Program-made: the position numbers and the translations under genes
DNA from: Thermoguttaceae bacterium
GTDB lineage: Bacteria > Planctomycetota > Planctomycetia > Pirellulales > Thermoguttaceae
Direction of reading: 5' to 3'
Assembly (NCBI GenBank): GCA_017557195.1
Contig: JAFZAL010000126.1
Coordinates: 1-33,639, forward strand
DNA: 33,639 bases
Part shown: piece after piece, positions 26,612 through 33,639 of the stretch
How positions within the stretch are numbered: position 1 is the stretch's first letter
Layout: every line of letters begins with the position of its first letter
The notes under the pieces: generated by a model
The model's input: the letters and a program-made list of their open reading frames with translations, nothing else
The model's database searches: none
What the model was told of the DNA's origin: nothing

Positions 26612-27505
26612 TTACTCAATCACTCCAAGCGCTTCGATTCGTGACAAAATATCCTTCTTTCCTTCCGGGGAGATGGACTTGAGCGGGAGTCGGACGTCGC
26701 CCATATCCAAGCCGTGAGCGGACATCATGACTTTGCCCGCCGCAACGCCGCCGTACTGAACGAGGATGTCAACGACCTGGCAGACTTTTCGCATGGATTT
26801 CTGAACCGCGTCAAAGTCGCCGGCTTTCAGGTCGCGAACGATTTTCAGATACGTGGGAGCCATGTAGTTGTACGTGCTTCCGATTGCGGACTTCGCGCCG
26901 AGGACGACCGCGCCGGCAAAGAACTCGTCGACGCCAAAGGTGATGTCGTATTTCCCGTCCAAAGCCGCCAGACAGTTTTGGTACTCGTACAGGTCAACGC
27001 TGTTGAACTTGATTCCCGCCAGCTGCGGCAGGCGTTTGTCGGCGCATTCGAGGAACTTGACCATCGACAGGTTGATGCCCGACATGCCGGTATGATAATA
27101 GTAGAACGGGAGGTCTGGAGCGGTCTTGAGAGCTTCGCAGCAATAGTCAACCAGCGTTTCGACGCTGCCCGGCTTGAAGTAGTTGGCAGGGACGACGCTC
27201 AGGGCGTCACACCCGATTTTCTGGGCGTACGCCGCCAGATTCTGAACGTCCGTCAGAGCCAGCGCGCCGACGTGAGCGATAATCGTCAGCTTGCCCTTCG
27301 CGGCTTTCACCCATTCGTCCATGACGGCTTTGCGTTCGTCGACGGAGCAGGAAATGCCCTCGCCGGTCGTCCCGCAAATATAGACGCCCATGACGCCCTG
27401 ACGCTGAAGCAGTTCCGCCTGCTGACCGATAACGCTGTAATTGACGCTCCCGTCGACGTTAAACGCCGTATGCGTCGCTGCAATAAGTCCCGATAATTTG
27501 TTCAT
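26612..27505 (-). CDS. nanA: N-acetylneuraminate lyase
   Basis: The enzyme splits N-acetylneuraminate into N-acetylmannosamine and pyruvate by a Schiff-base mechanism. The 297-residue TIM barrel belongs to the DapA/NanA family: GTTGEG at 45-50, Y137 in FYYYHTGMSG, and K166 in LAGIKFNSVDLYEY, the lyase-type version of the motif rather than the dihydrodipicolinate-synthase type. AAGGAGA precedes the ATG, one of the clear Shine-Dalgarno sites in this window. It follows the symporter gene after 29 bp, so the two are cotranscribed. Confidence 0.93.
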   Translation of the reverse strand: MNKLSGLIAATHTAFNVDGSVNYSVIGQQAELLQRQGVMGVYICGTTGEGISCSVDERKAVMDEWVKAAKGKLTIIAHVGALALTDVQNLAAYAQKIGCDALSVVPANYFKPGSVETLVDYCCEALKTAPDLPFYYYHTGMSGINLSMVKFLECADKRLPQLAGIKFNSVDLYEYQNCLAALDGKYDITFGVDEFFAGAVVLGAKSAIGSTYNYMAPTYLKIVRDLKAGDFDAVQKSMRKVCQVVDILVQYGGVAAGKVMMSAHGLDMGDVRLPLKSISPEGKKDILSRIEALGVIE

Positions 27506-27534
27506 ATTGAAATCTCCTTGGTTAAAGTGGTTTG

Positions 27535-30273
27535 TTAATCAATCTCTTTCGGCATATATTTCATCGTCAAGCCGTCCAGCTGTTCCATGGTCGGTTTGTC
27601 GGTAAAGAGGGAAACGACGTATCCGACGATAACGCACGCCAGCAGTCCAGCAACGCTGTAAAGCAGGAAGTGCGGTTTGACGGGAACGACGTTTGTATAA
27701 ATCAAAACGATGTTGACAACGTACGACGCCGCCAACCCGGCAACTGCGCCTGCCCCGTTGATTCTCGGGATAAACAATCCCATGACGAACAAGCCCGCTA
27801 GGCCGCTGGTGAGAATCCCAATGACTTTTTGGAATTCCATAAACAGCGATTTGATGTCAATCGTGGCAATCAGCAACGCGAAGGCAATCGCCGCCGTTCC
27901 GGAAATGAACGACGCCCATTTGGCGACTTTGAACGCTGCGGCTTGATCGTTGCGAATGAACCGGCAGTAGAAGTCGGACACGAACGCCGTTGACGCTGAA
28001 TTGAAGTTGGCGGACAGGGTCGACATTGCTGCGGCAAAAATAGCTGCAATCAACAGTCCGGAAACGCCCGTCGGCAAGCTCGAAACGATGTACGTGGGGA
28101 ACACCGCGTCGTTTTGGTACAGCGACCAGTCGAACAAAGCGGCGTTGGATTTATAGTACGCGTAAAGCGTCGTTCCGATAAAGTAGAACAGGGTCGAGCA
28201 AATCACCGACAGAATCCCGTTAAACCAGATCGAATGCGCCGCCGCCTTTTCGTCTTTGGTGGTCATGTACTTCTGAACAATCGTCTGGTCGGACGTGTAC
28301 GAACTGAGGTTTGTTACAATCCCGCCGATAAACGTTACCCAAAAGACGGGTTCCACCCAGGACCAGCTGAAGTCAAACGGATGGAATTTATCGTTGGCGA
28401 GCGCCATCTGAATGACGCCTGACGCGCCGCCGTCGGTTCCCATAATCAGCAGAGCGACGGCAATCAGCGCGCCGCCGACAAGCACAACCGCCTGAATGAA
28501 CTCTGACCAGATAACCGCGCTCACGCCGCCGATGGTCGAGTAAATGACTGTTACAGTTCCCACCAGAATGATGGACGCGAACAGGTTCATGCCGATAATT
28601 ACCGACAGCGCCAGCGCCGGCAGATAAACGACAATCGCCGAGCGGACAATCATAAATATAATAAACGCCGCCGACGCGAAAACCCGGGAGAAAACGTTAA
28701 ACCGCTTTTCCAGGTACTCGTAAGCCGACGTTATTTTCAATCTCCGATAGAACGGCAAATACAAATAGATGACAATCGGAACGAGAATGAAAATCGCAAT
28801 CGTCATCGGGTACAGACGCCAGGACGAGCTGAACGTCATGGCGGGCACGGTCATAAACGTAATCGACGACAGCATCGCGGCAAAAATCGCCACGCCGTTG
28901 ACCCACCAAGGAATTCGCCCGCCGCCTTTGCAGTAGTCGTCTATGCCCTTGTTCTTCCGCATGAAGAAGTACCCAAAGGGAAGCATCAAGCCCAGGTACG
29001 TCAAAAAGACAATCCAGTTCACCGTTCCAAACGAACGGTTAAGTGACAGATTGAGAACCTGCAGTCCCGACCATCGCTGCGCCGGTTTGACTTCTCCGCC
29101 GGCAACGAGAAGCTGACTGTTGAAGTTCATTGCCGCAGCGCCGCAGACGGGCGTGGGAAGCGTTACATTCCCTTTTTCAAAGAACGTTCCTTCTTCGATT
29201 ACCGTATGGTAGACGAACATTTTCTTTTCCCAGTTGAACGACTCCGGCGTTCTGGCGTAATATTCCGCCAAATAGGCGTCTTTCTCTTCCCCGGTCAGCG
29301 TATTGAGCTTTTCGTTGACTTCCGTCCAGACGTCCGCATTGAACCCGCCGACAAGGAGAATCGACTGCGCGCCGACTACGACCGCCGTCGACCCGATTGT
29401 ACAAAAGCGTTCGCCCTTGTATTCGAGGTCAGCCAGACGAGTCCATTTGGATTTCAGCGCGCCCGCATCGTCGCGAATCGGCTGCATTTTCCAGACGTCG
29501 TAGAGCGGCTTTCCGTTCGCGCCTTCGGCTTTATCGTACCCGCCGAAAACAAACAGGGCTGTTACATCGTGATTGGAAACGCGAACCGCGCCCGCCGGCT
29601 GAGAGCGAACGACGTCGTTTTGAAAGTCGTCCGGAATGCCGTCCAGCTCAACCCATTTTTTGTTGTCCAGAGCAAACAGTTTCCCGCTGGCGAAGACGTA
29701 GGCAACCTTCCCAATCGCGCCGCCGCAGCCCATTGTACATGGGGCAGGCAGATCCGGCATGGACGTCAGCTCGACAGAATCGGTTTTCGCGTTGTATTCC
29801 GCTTTCCAGACTTTTGTCGATTCCCCGTTTTCATTCGCCCCGCCGCAGAGCAGCAAATAGGAATCGAACGCGACAGTAACGCCTTCTGCAATCGGTTCCG
29901 GCAATCCTTCCGGCGATTCCTTATCGTCGACCAGAACCCGAATGGACTTTGCTTTCCAAGCGGTATTCCCGTCAACGGTTTCCTGAATGAGCTGGGAAAC
30001 GGCTCGAGAATAGCGCTTCTTCCCGCCGTCTGCAATGGGAGCGTCAAAATACGAGCCGCCAAAGATCAAGGCGACCTTCTGTACGTCTCCGGGCGCAGCG
30101 TTCGTCTTGCCGACGACGCCATAGAACGGGCGCGCGACCTCTTCGTGAAGGACGCTCTGCTGAACTATCCATTGCAGAGCAGTGTTGTTCTCCTGCGCTT
30201 GGGCTGAAAAGGATGTAACAAATGCAATCGCAGCAAACGCCGCCGTAAAAATTAGTAGTCGTCGAATGTTCAT
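27535..30273 (-). CDS. Kelch mutarotase (NanM-like) fused to an SSS-family sodium:solute symporter
   Basis: This 912-residue protein starts with a signal peptide (residues 1-26, SAQA site). Residues about 40-410 are a kelch-type beta-propeller related to the cyclically permuted mutarotase/NanM family (LLCGGANENGESTKVWKAEY, AVYVFASGK-like blades, LFVFGGYDKAEG, ILLVGGFNADVW, LLVAGGEVKPAQRWSG). From about residue 416 it has the many transmembrane segments of an SSS symporter (GGGRIPWWVNGVAIFAAMLS, SEFIQAVVLVGGALIAVALL, SGLLIAAIFAAAMSTLSANF). The periplasmic domain would equilibrate sialic acid anomers and the symporter would import the sugar with sodium. This is inferred from the downstream lyase and epimerase. 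Its ATG overlaps the macrodomain stop (ATGA), indicating translational coupling. Confidence 0.9.
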   Translation of the reverse strand: MNIRRLLIFTAAFAAIAFVTSFSAQAQENNTALQWIVQQSVLHEEVARPFYGVVGKTNAAPGDVQKVALIFGGSYFDAPIADGGKKRYSRAVSQLIQETVDGNTAWKAKSIRVLVDDKESPEGLPEPIAEGVTVAFDSYLLLCGGANENGESTKVWKAEYNAKTDSVELTSMPDLPAPCTMGCGGAIGKVAYVFASGKLFALDNKKWVELDGIPDDFQNDVVRSQPAGAVRVSNHDVTALFVFGGYDKAEGANGKPLYDVWKMQPIRDDAGALKSKWTRLADLEYKGERFCTIGSTAVVVGAQSILLVGGFNADVWTEVNEKLNTLTGEEKDAYLAEYYARTPESFNWEKKMFVYHTVIEEGTFFEKGNVTLPTPVCGAAAMNFNSQLLVAGGEVKPAQRWSGLQVLNLSLNRSFGTVNWIVFLTYLGLMLPFGYFFMRKNKGIDDYCKGGGRIPWWVNGVAIFAAMLSSITFMTVPAMTFSSSWRLYPMTIAIFILVPIVIYLYLPFYRRLKITSAYEYLEKRFNVFSRVFASAAFIIFMIVRSAIVVYLPALALSVIIGMNLFASIILVGTVTVIYSTIGGVSAVIWSEFIQAVVLVGGALIAVALLIMGTDGGASGVIQMALANDKFHPFDFSWSWVEPVFWVTFIGGIVTNLSSYTSDQTIVQKYMTTKDEKAAAHSIWFNGILSVICSTLFYFIGTTLYAYYKSNAALFDWSLYQNDAVFPTYIVSSLPTGVSGLLIAAIFAAAMSTLSANFNSASTAFVSDFYCRFIRNDQAAAFKVAKWASFISGTAAIAFALLIATIDIKSLFMEFQKVIGILTSGLAGLFVMGLFIPRINGAGAVAGLAASYVVNIVLIYTNVVPVKPHFLLYSVAGLLACVIVGYVVSLFTDKPTMEQLDGLTMKYMPKEID

Positions 30274-30809
30274 TGAGTCAATTTTTCTAGTTCTTTTTCA
30301 AAAGCGGTAAGGGTCTTGTCGTCAAACAGGACAAAACGAATCAGGGTAATCGAGTCGTGTTTCTGAAGAAAGTCTCGAACGGCTTTGAGGGCGATCGGCG
30401 CAGCTTCGTCCAGCGGATAGCGATACGCTCCCGTTCCCAAAGACGGAAACGCGACGCTGGTGCAGTCGTTCCTGACCGCGACGAGCAGCGAATTATAGTA
30501 CGCCTTATAGAGCAGTTCCGGACAGACGGGATTAGACGAGTACCGGGGCGCAACCGCGTGAATAACGCATTTCGCTTTCAGCCGCCCTGCCGTCGACGCC
30601 ACCGCAGAACCCGTCAGACACCCTGCTGGATAGCGGCGGTCTGTATCCGCCATGATTGATGACCCGCCGGCAGCGTGAATCGCGCCGTCGACGCCTCCGC
30701 CGCCCATTAAATGCGAATTCGCGGCGTTGACAATCGCGTCAATTTCCTGCTTGACAATGTCGCCCTTAACCGCCTCGACAATAGTATTATTGATTTGAAT
30801 CTGTTTCAT
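30270..30809 (-). CDS. Macrodomain protein, O-acetyl-ADP-ribose deacetylase (YmdB/MacroD-like)
   Basis: This 179-residue single-domain protein has the family signature: VKGDIVKQEIDAIVNAANSH (residues 14-33), then LMGGGGVDGAIHAAGG and, later, VAFPSLGTGAYRYP and VLFDDKTLTAFEKEL. Such proteins bind ADP-ribose, hydrolyse O-acetyl-ADP-ribose and in some cases remove ADP-ribose from proteins. It is the first gene of the sialic acid operon and overlaps the symporter gene by 4 bp. The promoter at 30819-30847 places transcription start 2-3 nt before the ATG, so the mRNA is nearly leaderless. Its role in this operon is not known. Confidence 0.93.
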   Translation of the reverse strand: MKQIQINNTIVEAVKGDIVKQEIDAIVNAANSHLMGGGGVDGAIHAAGGSSIMADTDRRYPAGCLTGSAVASTAGRLKAKCVIHAVAPRYSSNPVCPELLYKAYYNSLLVAVRNDCTSVAFPSLGTGAYRYPLDEAAPIALKAVRDFLQKHDSITLIRFVLFDDKTLTAFEKELEKLTQ

Positions 30810-30818
30810 AATGCCCTT

Positions 30819-30847
30819 ATTGTATCCGATAGAAAAGTCCGGGTCAA
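30819..30847 (-). promoter_or_regulatory. Promoter of the macrodomain-sialic acid operon
   Basis: On the minus strand TTGACC (30842-30847) and TACAAT (30819-30824) are spaced by 17 bp. The -10 box ends 9 bp before the ATG at 30809, so the transcript is predicted to be leaderless or nearly so. No operator palindrome is obvious. Confidence 0.65.
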
Positions 30848-30895
30848 TAGGGAGGAAAGAAAAAAATACATCTTTTTAGAAAGTCGACGTTTGAT

Positions 30896-30958
30896 TAGAG
30901 TTAGGAGTGAGGAGTGAGGAGGGAGGAGTTGGGAGATGGCGCGTTAGCGTCCGGGGGA
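30896..30958. repeat. Composite heptamer element K (GAGTGAG)
   Basis: Units GAGTTAG, GAGTGAG, GAGTGAG, GAGGGAG and GAGTTGG are followed by a core GGCGCGTTAGCGTCC. It lies upstream of the macrodomain operon promoter. Confidence 0.75.
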
Positions 30959-31172
30959 GTGCGGCGCCCTTAGGCGCCGCCTTGTCCAATGACCCGCGCG
31001 TGTACTGCGACGAAGCCGAAACCCATACCGGGTCGCGGACGAAGTCCGCCGAAGAATTTTAAGCCGCAAAGAACACAAAGAAATGGAAAGCGGTAATGGA
31101 GAGAAAATACAGGCGAGCCACGGGTGTGAACCCGTGGGTATGAGCGAAGCGAACGTAATTACGCATTCGCCG
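30959..31172. repeat. Intergenic palindrome mosaic
   Basis: No gene is seen. Perfect short-loop palindromes include GGCGCCCTTAGGCGCC (near 30964), GCGGACGAAGTCCGC (near 31034) and CCACGGGTGTGAACCCGTGG (near 31118). AAGCCGCAAAGAAC near 31061 is the inverted form of the text at 19803-19826 and 32030-32052. Confidence 0.65.
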
Positions 31173-31793
31173 TCAATCTTCGTTCCATTTGCCTAGTTGT
31201 TTAAGAACTTCCTTTGCAGGTTCATAACCTTGTTCCGCCGCCTTGCGGAACCATTTTTCAGCTTCTCCCAAATCTTTGTCAACGCCGTTGCCTTCAGTAT
31301 AGATAAAGCCCAGATTTATTTGCGCCTCAACATCTCCATGTTCAGCCTCTTTTTTCAACAATTCAAACGCTTTGGCACGACATCTTTCGGCTTCTGTCAC
31401 ATTTTTTTCAACGACTTCGCCATCTTCATAGCACTTCGCCAACATTGCATACCCTCCGGGGCAATCCATATCCGCCGCTTTTTTCAACAATTCAATCGCT
31501 TTTGTCGAGTCTTTCTCAACGCCCTTGCCTCGAAGATAGAAATCTGCCATATAGACATACGCCTCGGCATTGCCCAATTCTGCTGACTGTTGCATAAGAT
31601 CAAAAACTTTCTTTTGATCTTCCACAGACTGTTCACTGGGCTTGCTATTTACCATGATTGTAAACGCCTGGTCGAAAAGCTCTTTTGCTTTTTGGGACTC
31701 GCTTGTCTTGTCTGCGTTTGGAGAGCACGATGTTAAAACGGCAACAAAGAGTAACGCAATCGTTAAAGCGAAGATTTTGGAAAAACGTGTCAT
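31173..31793 (-). CDS. Sel1-repeat lipoprotein
   Basis: This 206-residue lipoprotein has a type II signal peptide with lipobox LTSC (lipidated C23), so it should be anchored to a membrane outside the cytoplasm. After a linker it has about four Sel1/TPR-like repeats, such as GNAEAYVYMADFYLRGKGVE, AIELLKKAADMD, and GDVEAQINLGFIYTEGNGVD followed by EAEKWFRKAAEQG. Sel1 repeats mediate protein-protein contacts; no partner is known. The ATG at 31793 was chosen for the lipoprotein signal and an AGGAG about 11 nt upstream; the frame extends upstream to 31853 but that end reaches the promoter. Confidence 0.88.
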   Translation of the reverse strand: MTRFSKIFALTIALLFVAVLTSCSPNADKTSESQKAKELFDQAFTIMVNSKPSEQSVEDQKKVFDLMQQSAELGNAEAYVYMADFYLRGKGVEKDSTKAIELLKKAADMDCPGGYAMLAKCYEDGEVVEKNVTEAERCRAKAFELLKKEAEHGDVEAQINLGFIYTEGNGVDKDLGEAEKWFRKAAEQGYEPAKEVLKQLGKWNED

Positions 31794-31852
31794 GTTTACT
31801 GGAACTCCTGTAAAAGCTGGGTTAAGGAATCGTTTTCGATATCTGTTTCGCA

Positions 31853-31880
31853 ATTATATTAGAATTCCTGCGCATTGCAA
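31853..31880 (-). promoter_or_regulatory. Promoter of the Sel1 lipoprotein gene
   Basis: On the minus strand TTGCAA (31875-31880) and TATAAT (31853-31858) are spaced by 16 bp. Transcription would start near 31846, leaving a leader of about 53 nt. Confidence 0.6.
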
Positions 31881-32340
31881 GCGGGGAGGAAATATTTTCA
31901 TGCATTTAGAGACCGAATTATTACTTTTGCGGGCGAAGACGCCCGCGAACCAGCGGGGCGAGCATTTTTTCTGCGAAAGAGATTTTTGGAGGCTTCCGCC
32001 GCAAGCATAACGCCAATTGATTCTTTGCGTCCTTTGCGTTCTTTGCGGCTTAAAAACTCTTCGCGGATGATATCCGCGCCCCGAGAAGGCGTTCGGCTAC
32101 GACAAAGGTTTTAGCGGGTCTTTGGACAAGGCAGCGTCAAGCCGCCGCATTCCCCGCCGCAAGCGACCCGAGAAGAGTTTTCGGCTGCGTCGTTTTGTTA
32201 TGTACGCTTCTCGGCGTCTTTGTTTCTTGTGTAAAATTTATTTAGCTTGCGTATTTTGAATAACCGTTTCTGTTTGACGTTATTATCGGAACAGAATGCG
32301 GGGATTCTTCTACGATTTTTGAAATCCATCCTCGCCTATT
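31881..32340. repeat. Intergenic palindrome mosaic with 9-bp repeats
   Basis: No gene is seen. Perfect hairpins include GCGGGCGAAGACGCCCGC (near 31929) and GCGGATGATATCCGC (near 32062). A 9-bp periodic stretch CTTTGCGTC-CTTTGCGTT-CTTTGCGGC runs from about 32023. Confidence 0.6.
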
Positions 32341-32351
32341 ATTAAAATATC

Positions 32352-32360
32352 TGGTATAAT
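32352..32360 (+). promoter_or_regulatory. Extended -10 promoter of the exported repeat protein
   Basis: TGGTATAAT contains a TG-extended, perfect TATAAT (32355-32360). A -35 box is not clear. The leader to the ATG at 32491 would be about 124 nt. Confidence 0.45.
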
Positions 32361-32490
32361 AATATATTAGCGGCTAGTTGCAAGATACATGTTTAAGCGC
32401 ATGACTTGCTCACAACGCTCCTACTTCCGCTTTTGTCATCCGGCGAAAGCGGGCAAGACACTCTACGCAATTATTTTAAGGATGCCCCCT

Positions 32491-33639
32491 ATGAAACGGA
32501 TAATTACAACGATTTTGGCGCTTGGTTTGGTTTGCAGTTTGAACTGTTCGGTTCAGGCGCAGCAGCAGCTTTCTGCCGGCGCGTCGGCGGCTCAGGCGGC
32601 GGCGATTGAGTCGCTTCAGGCTCTCGAACCGCGGAACATGGACGAGTTCATGGAAAATGCGCTGCTGTTCAGCAAACTGTGGCGCAACGATTTGGCGCAG
32701 AAGAATTTCGCCAAGGTTCTGGAATTCAACCCGAAGGAAGAAGACCTGATTCGTCTGCATGAAATGGCAACGCGAATTCTGCCCAACTACATGGACGAAC
32801 TGGAAGACTCGCCTGACCTTCAGCCGTCTGGAAGCGTCTTGGCGGAAAAGATTCGAGAGGCATTGAACAATCGCTATCACAGCGAAGAAGCGGTTGCCAA
32901 CGCAGTCAAGGAATATCTTGCCGCTGAATGGAATTCGGACAAGTCTCGTGAATCGTTCTCCGTTCTCAACCGGACGGCGGACGTTGCAGCGGCGTCTTTG
33001 CTGGAAGCGATGCATAAAGAAGGCGCGTCAAAAGACGTTAAGAAAAAGGCTGCGACGGCTCTGGCGGCTTTGGACGGTTCAGCGCGCGGTCCGTTGATTG
33101 CGGCTCTGGACGCGGGAGAACCTGAGTTCGTTGGTCAGTGCGTTACAATTTTAGGCGCTCGCAAAGATTCTGACGTCTTGCCGTTTATCTATGGGTTTAC
33201 GGCAGACCAGTGTGCGGACTCCGTTAAAAAGGCGGCTGTAGCGACGTTGAAAAAACGCGGCGCGACCATGTACGACGCCAACGCGGCGGCGAAAATGCTC
33301 ATTCAGATGTCAAAGCGTTCTCTGGCGGGCGAATCGTTCCCGGAAAACTGCATTGACGATCAGGCGGACGTCTGGAGCTGGAACGACGAGAAGGGCAAGC
33401 CGGTTCATACGCTTTACCCGATTCGGCTGGGTCAGCTGCTCCGCGCTGTTCGATTGGCGCGCGGCGCTCATTCCCTCTTGCCGGACAACAAAACCGTTGA
33501 AAAAATGTATTGGACGGCAGAAGCAGAATTTCTGGCGGCGTACCCGGACATTGCTCGAGAGATGATGACCAGCGTTTCGCTGGATTCGATTACGGCAGAT
33601 AAAACGTCGGAGAATATCGTCAAGATTAATTCCCTGTTG
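32491..33639 (+). CDS. Exported HEAT-like repeat protein, partial (3' end beyond window)
   Basis: The frame is open from the ATG at 32491 to the end of the window, giving 383 residues without a stop. A signal peptide (MKRIITTILALGLVCSLNCS, cut after VQA near residue 23) is followed by Q- and A-rich sequence and then helical repeats, for example KKKAATALAALDGSARGPLI and SDVLPFIYGFTADQ, resembling HEAT repeats. This type of large exported repeat protein is often seen in planctomycetes; no function is known. AAGGA lies about 12 nt before the ATG. Confidence 0.8.
   Translation, partial: MKRIITTILALGLVCSLNCSVQAQQQLSAGASAAQAAAIESLQALEPRNMDEFMENALLFSKLWRNDLAQKNFAKVLEFNPKEEDLIRLHEMATRILPNYMDELEDSPDLQPSGSVLAEKIREALNNRYHSEEAVANAVKEYLAAEWNSDKSRESFSVLNRTADVAAASLLEAMHKEGASKDVKKKAATALAALDGSARGPLIAALDAGEPEFVGQCVTILGARKDSDVLPFIYGFTADQCADSVKKAAVATLKKRGATMYDANAAAKMLIQMSKRSLAGESFPENCIDDQADVWSWNDEKGKPVHTLYPIRLGQLLRAVRLARGAHSLLPDNKTVEKMYWTAEAEFLAAYPDIAREMMTSVSLDSITADKTSENIVKINSLL

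Overview
The window looks like a Planctomycetota chromosome, probably Pirellulales-like and perhaps host-associated. This is inferred from gene content only: no rRNA or tRNA was found. The signs are a very large secreted protein that resembles the middle domain of hydrazine synthase alpha and carries CxxCH motifs and a C-terminal FGE-like domain, Tat-exported oxidoreductase and TIM-barrel proteins, a DUF2344 gene next to rng, a kelch-mutarotase/SSS-symporter fusion, and few Shine-Dalgarno sites but many good -35/-10 promoters. Coding DNA is roughly 50-55% GC; spacers are long, AT-rich and full of repeats.

Layout. 1-378: start of an ankyrin exported protein (minus, cut by the window). 574-6232: HZS-alpha-like/FGE protein and a Tat FAD oxidoreductase (plus). 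6625-9433: glycan phosphorylase and an FHA protein (minus). 9964-12446: DUF2344 protein and RNase G (plus), closed by a terminator. 12539-17000: Fic protein, small acidic protein, SurE and class II DAHP synthase (minus). 17255-19498: a caspase-like + TIR + transmembrane + FGE-like protein (plus), the best candidate for an unusual immune or cell-death system. 20195-22723: membrane polyferredoxin and a histidine-decarboxylase-like PLP enzyme (plus). 22724-24164: 1.4 kb without a convincing long gene, but with a strong promoter, many hairpins and an internal terminator; a candidate structured RNA locus. 24165-25091: Tat-exported TIM-barrel protein (plus). 25292-30809: a sialic acid uptake and catabolism operon (minus), transcribed macrodomain -> mutarotase-symporter -> N-acetylneuraminate lyase -> AGE epimerase. 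31173-31793: Sel1 lipoprotein (minus). 32491 to the edge: start of an exported repeat protein (plus).

The spacers hold at least eleven composite elements built of tandem 7-bp repeats. Each site has its own heptamer, and several sites share a small GC-rich palindromic core. The elements often lie directly on stop or start codons and in places supply the stop codon or fill the whole gap between operon genes. They resemble the heptanucleotide STRRs known from cyanobacteria. A second repeat family (two inverted copies, 4507-4681 and 19833-20051, each downstream of an FGE-domain gene) and a set of perfect short-loop palindromes fill the other spacers.

How genes work together: the minus-strand cluster at 25.3-30.8 kb would take up sialic acid, equilibrate its anomers, split it into ManNAc and pyruvate, and epimerise ManNAc to GlcNAc. 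DUF2344/rng is a usual RNA-processing neighbourhood. The other genes look like separate transcription units, many with their own promoter.
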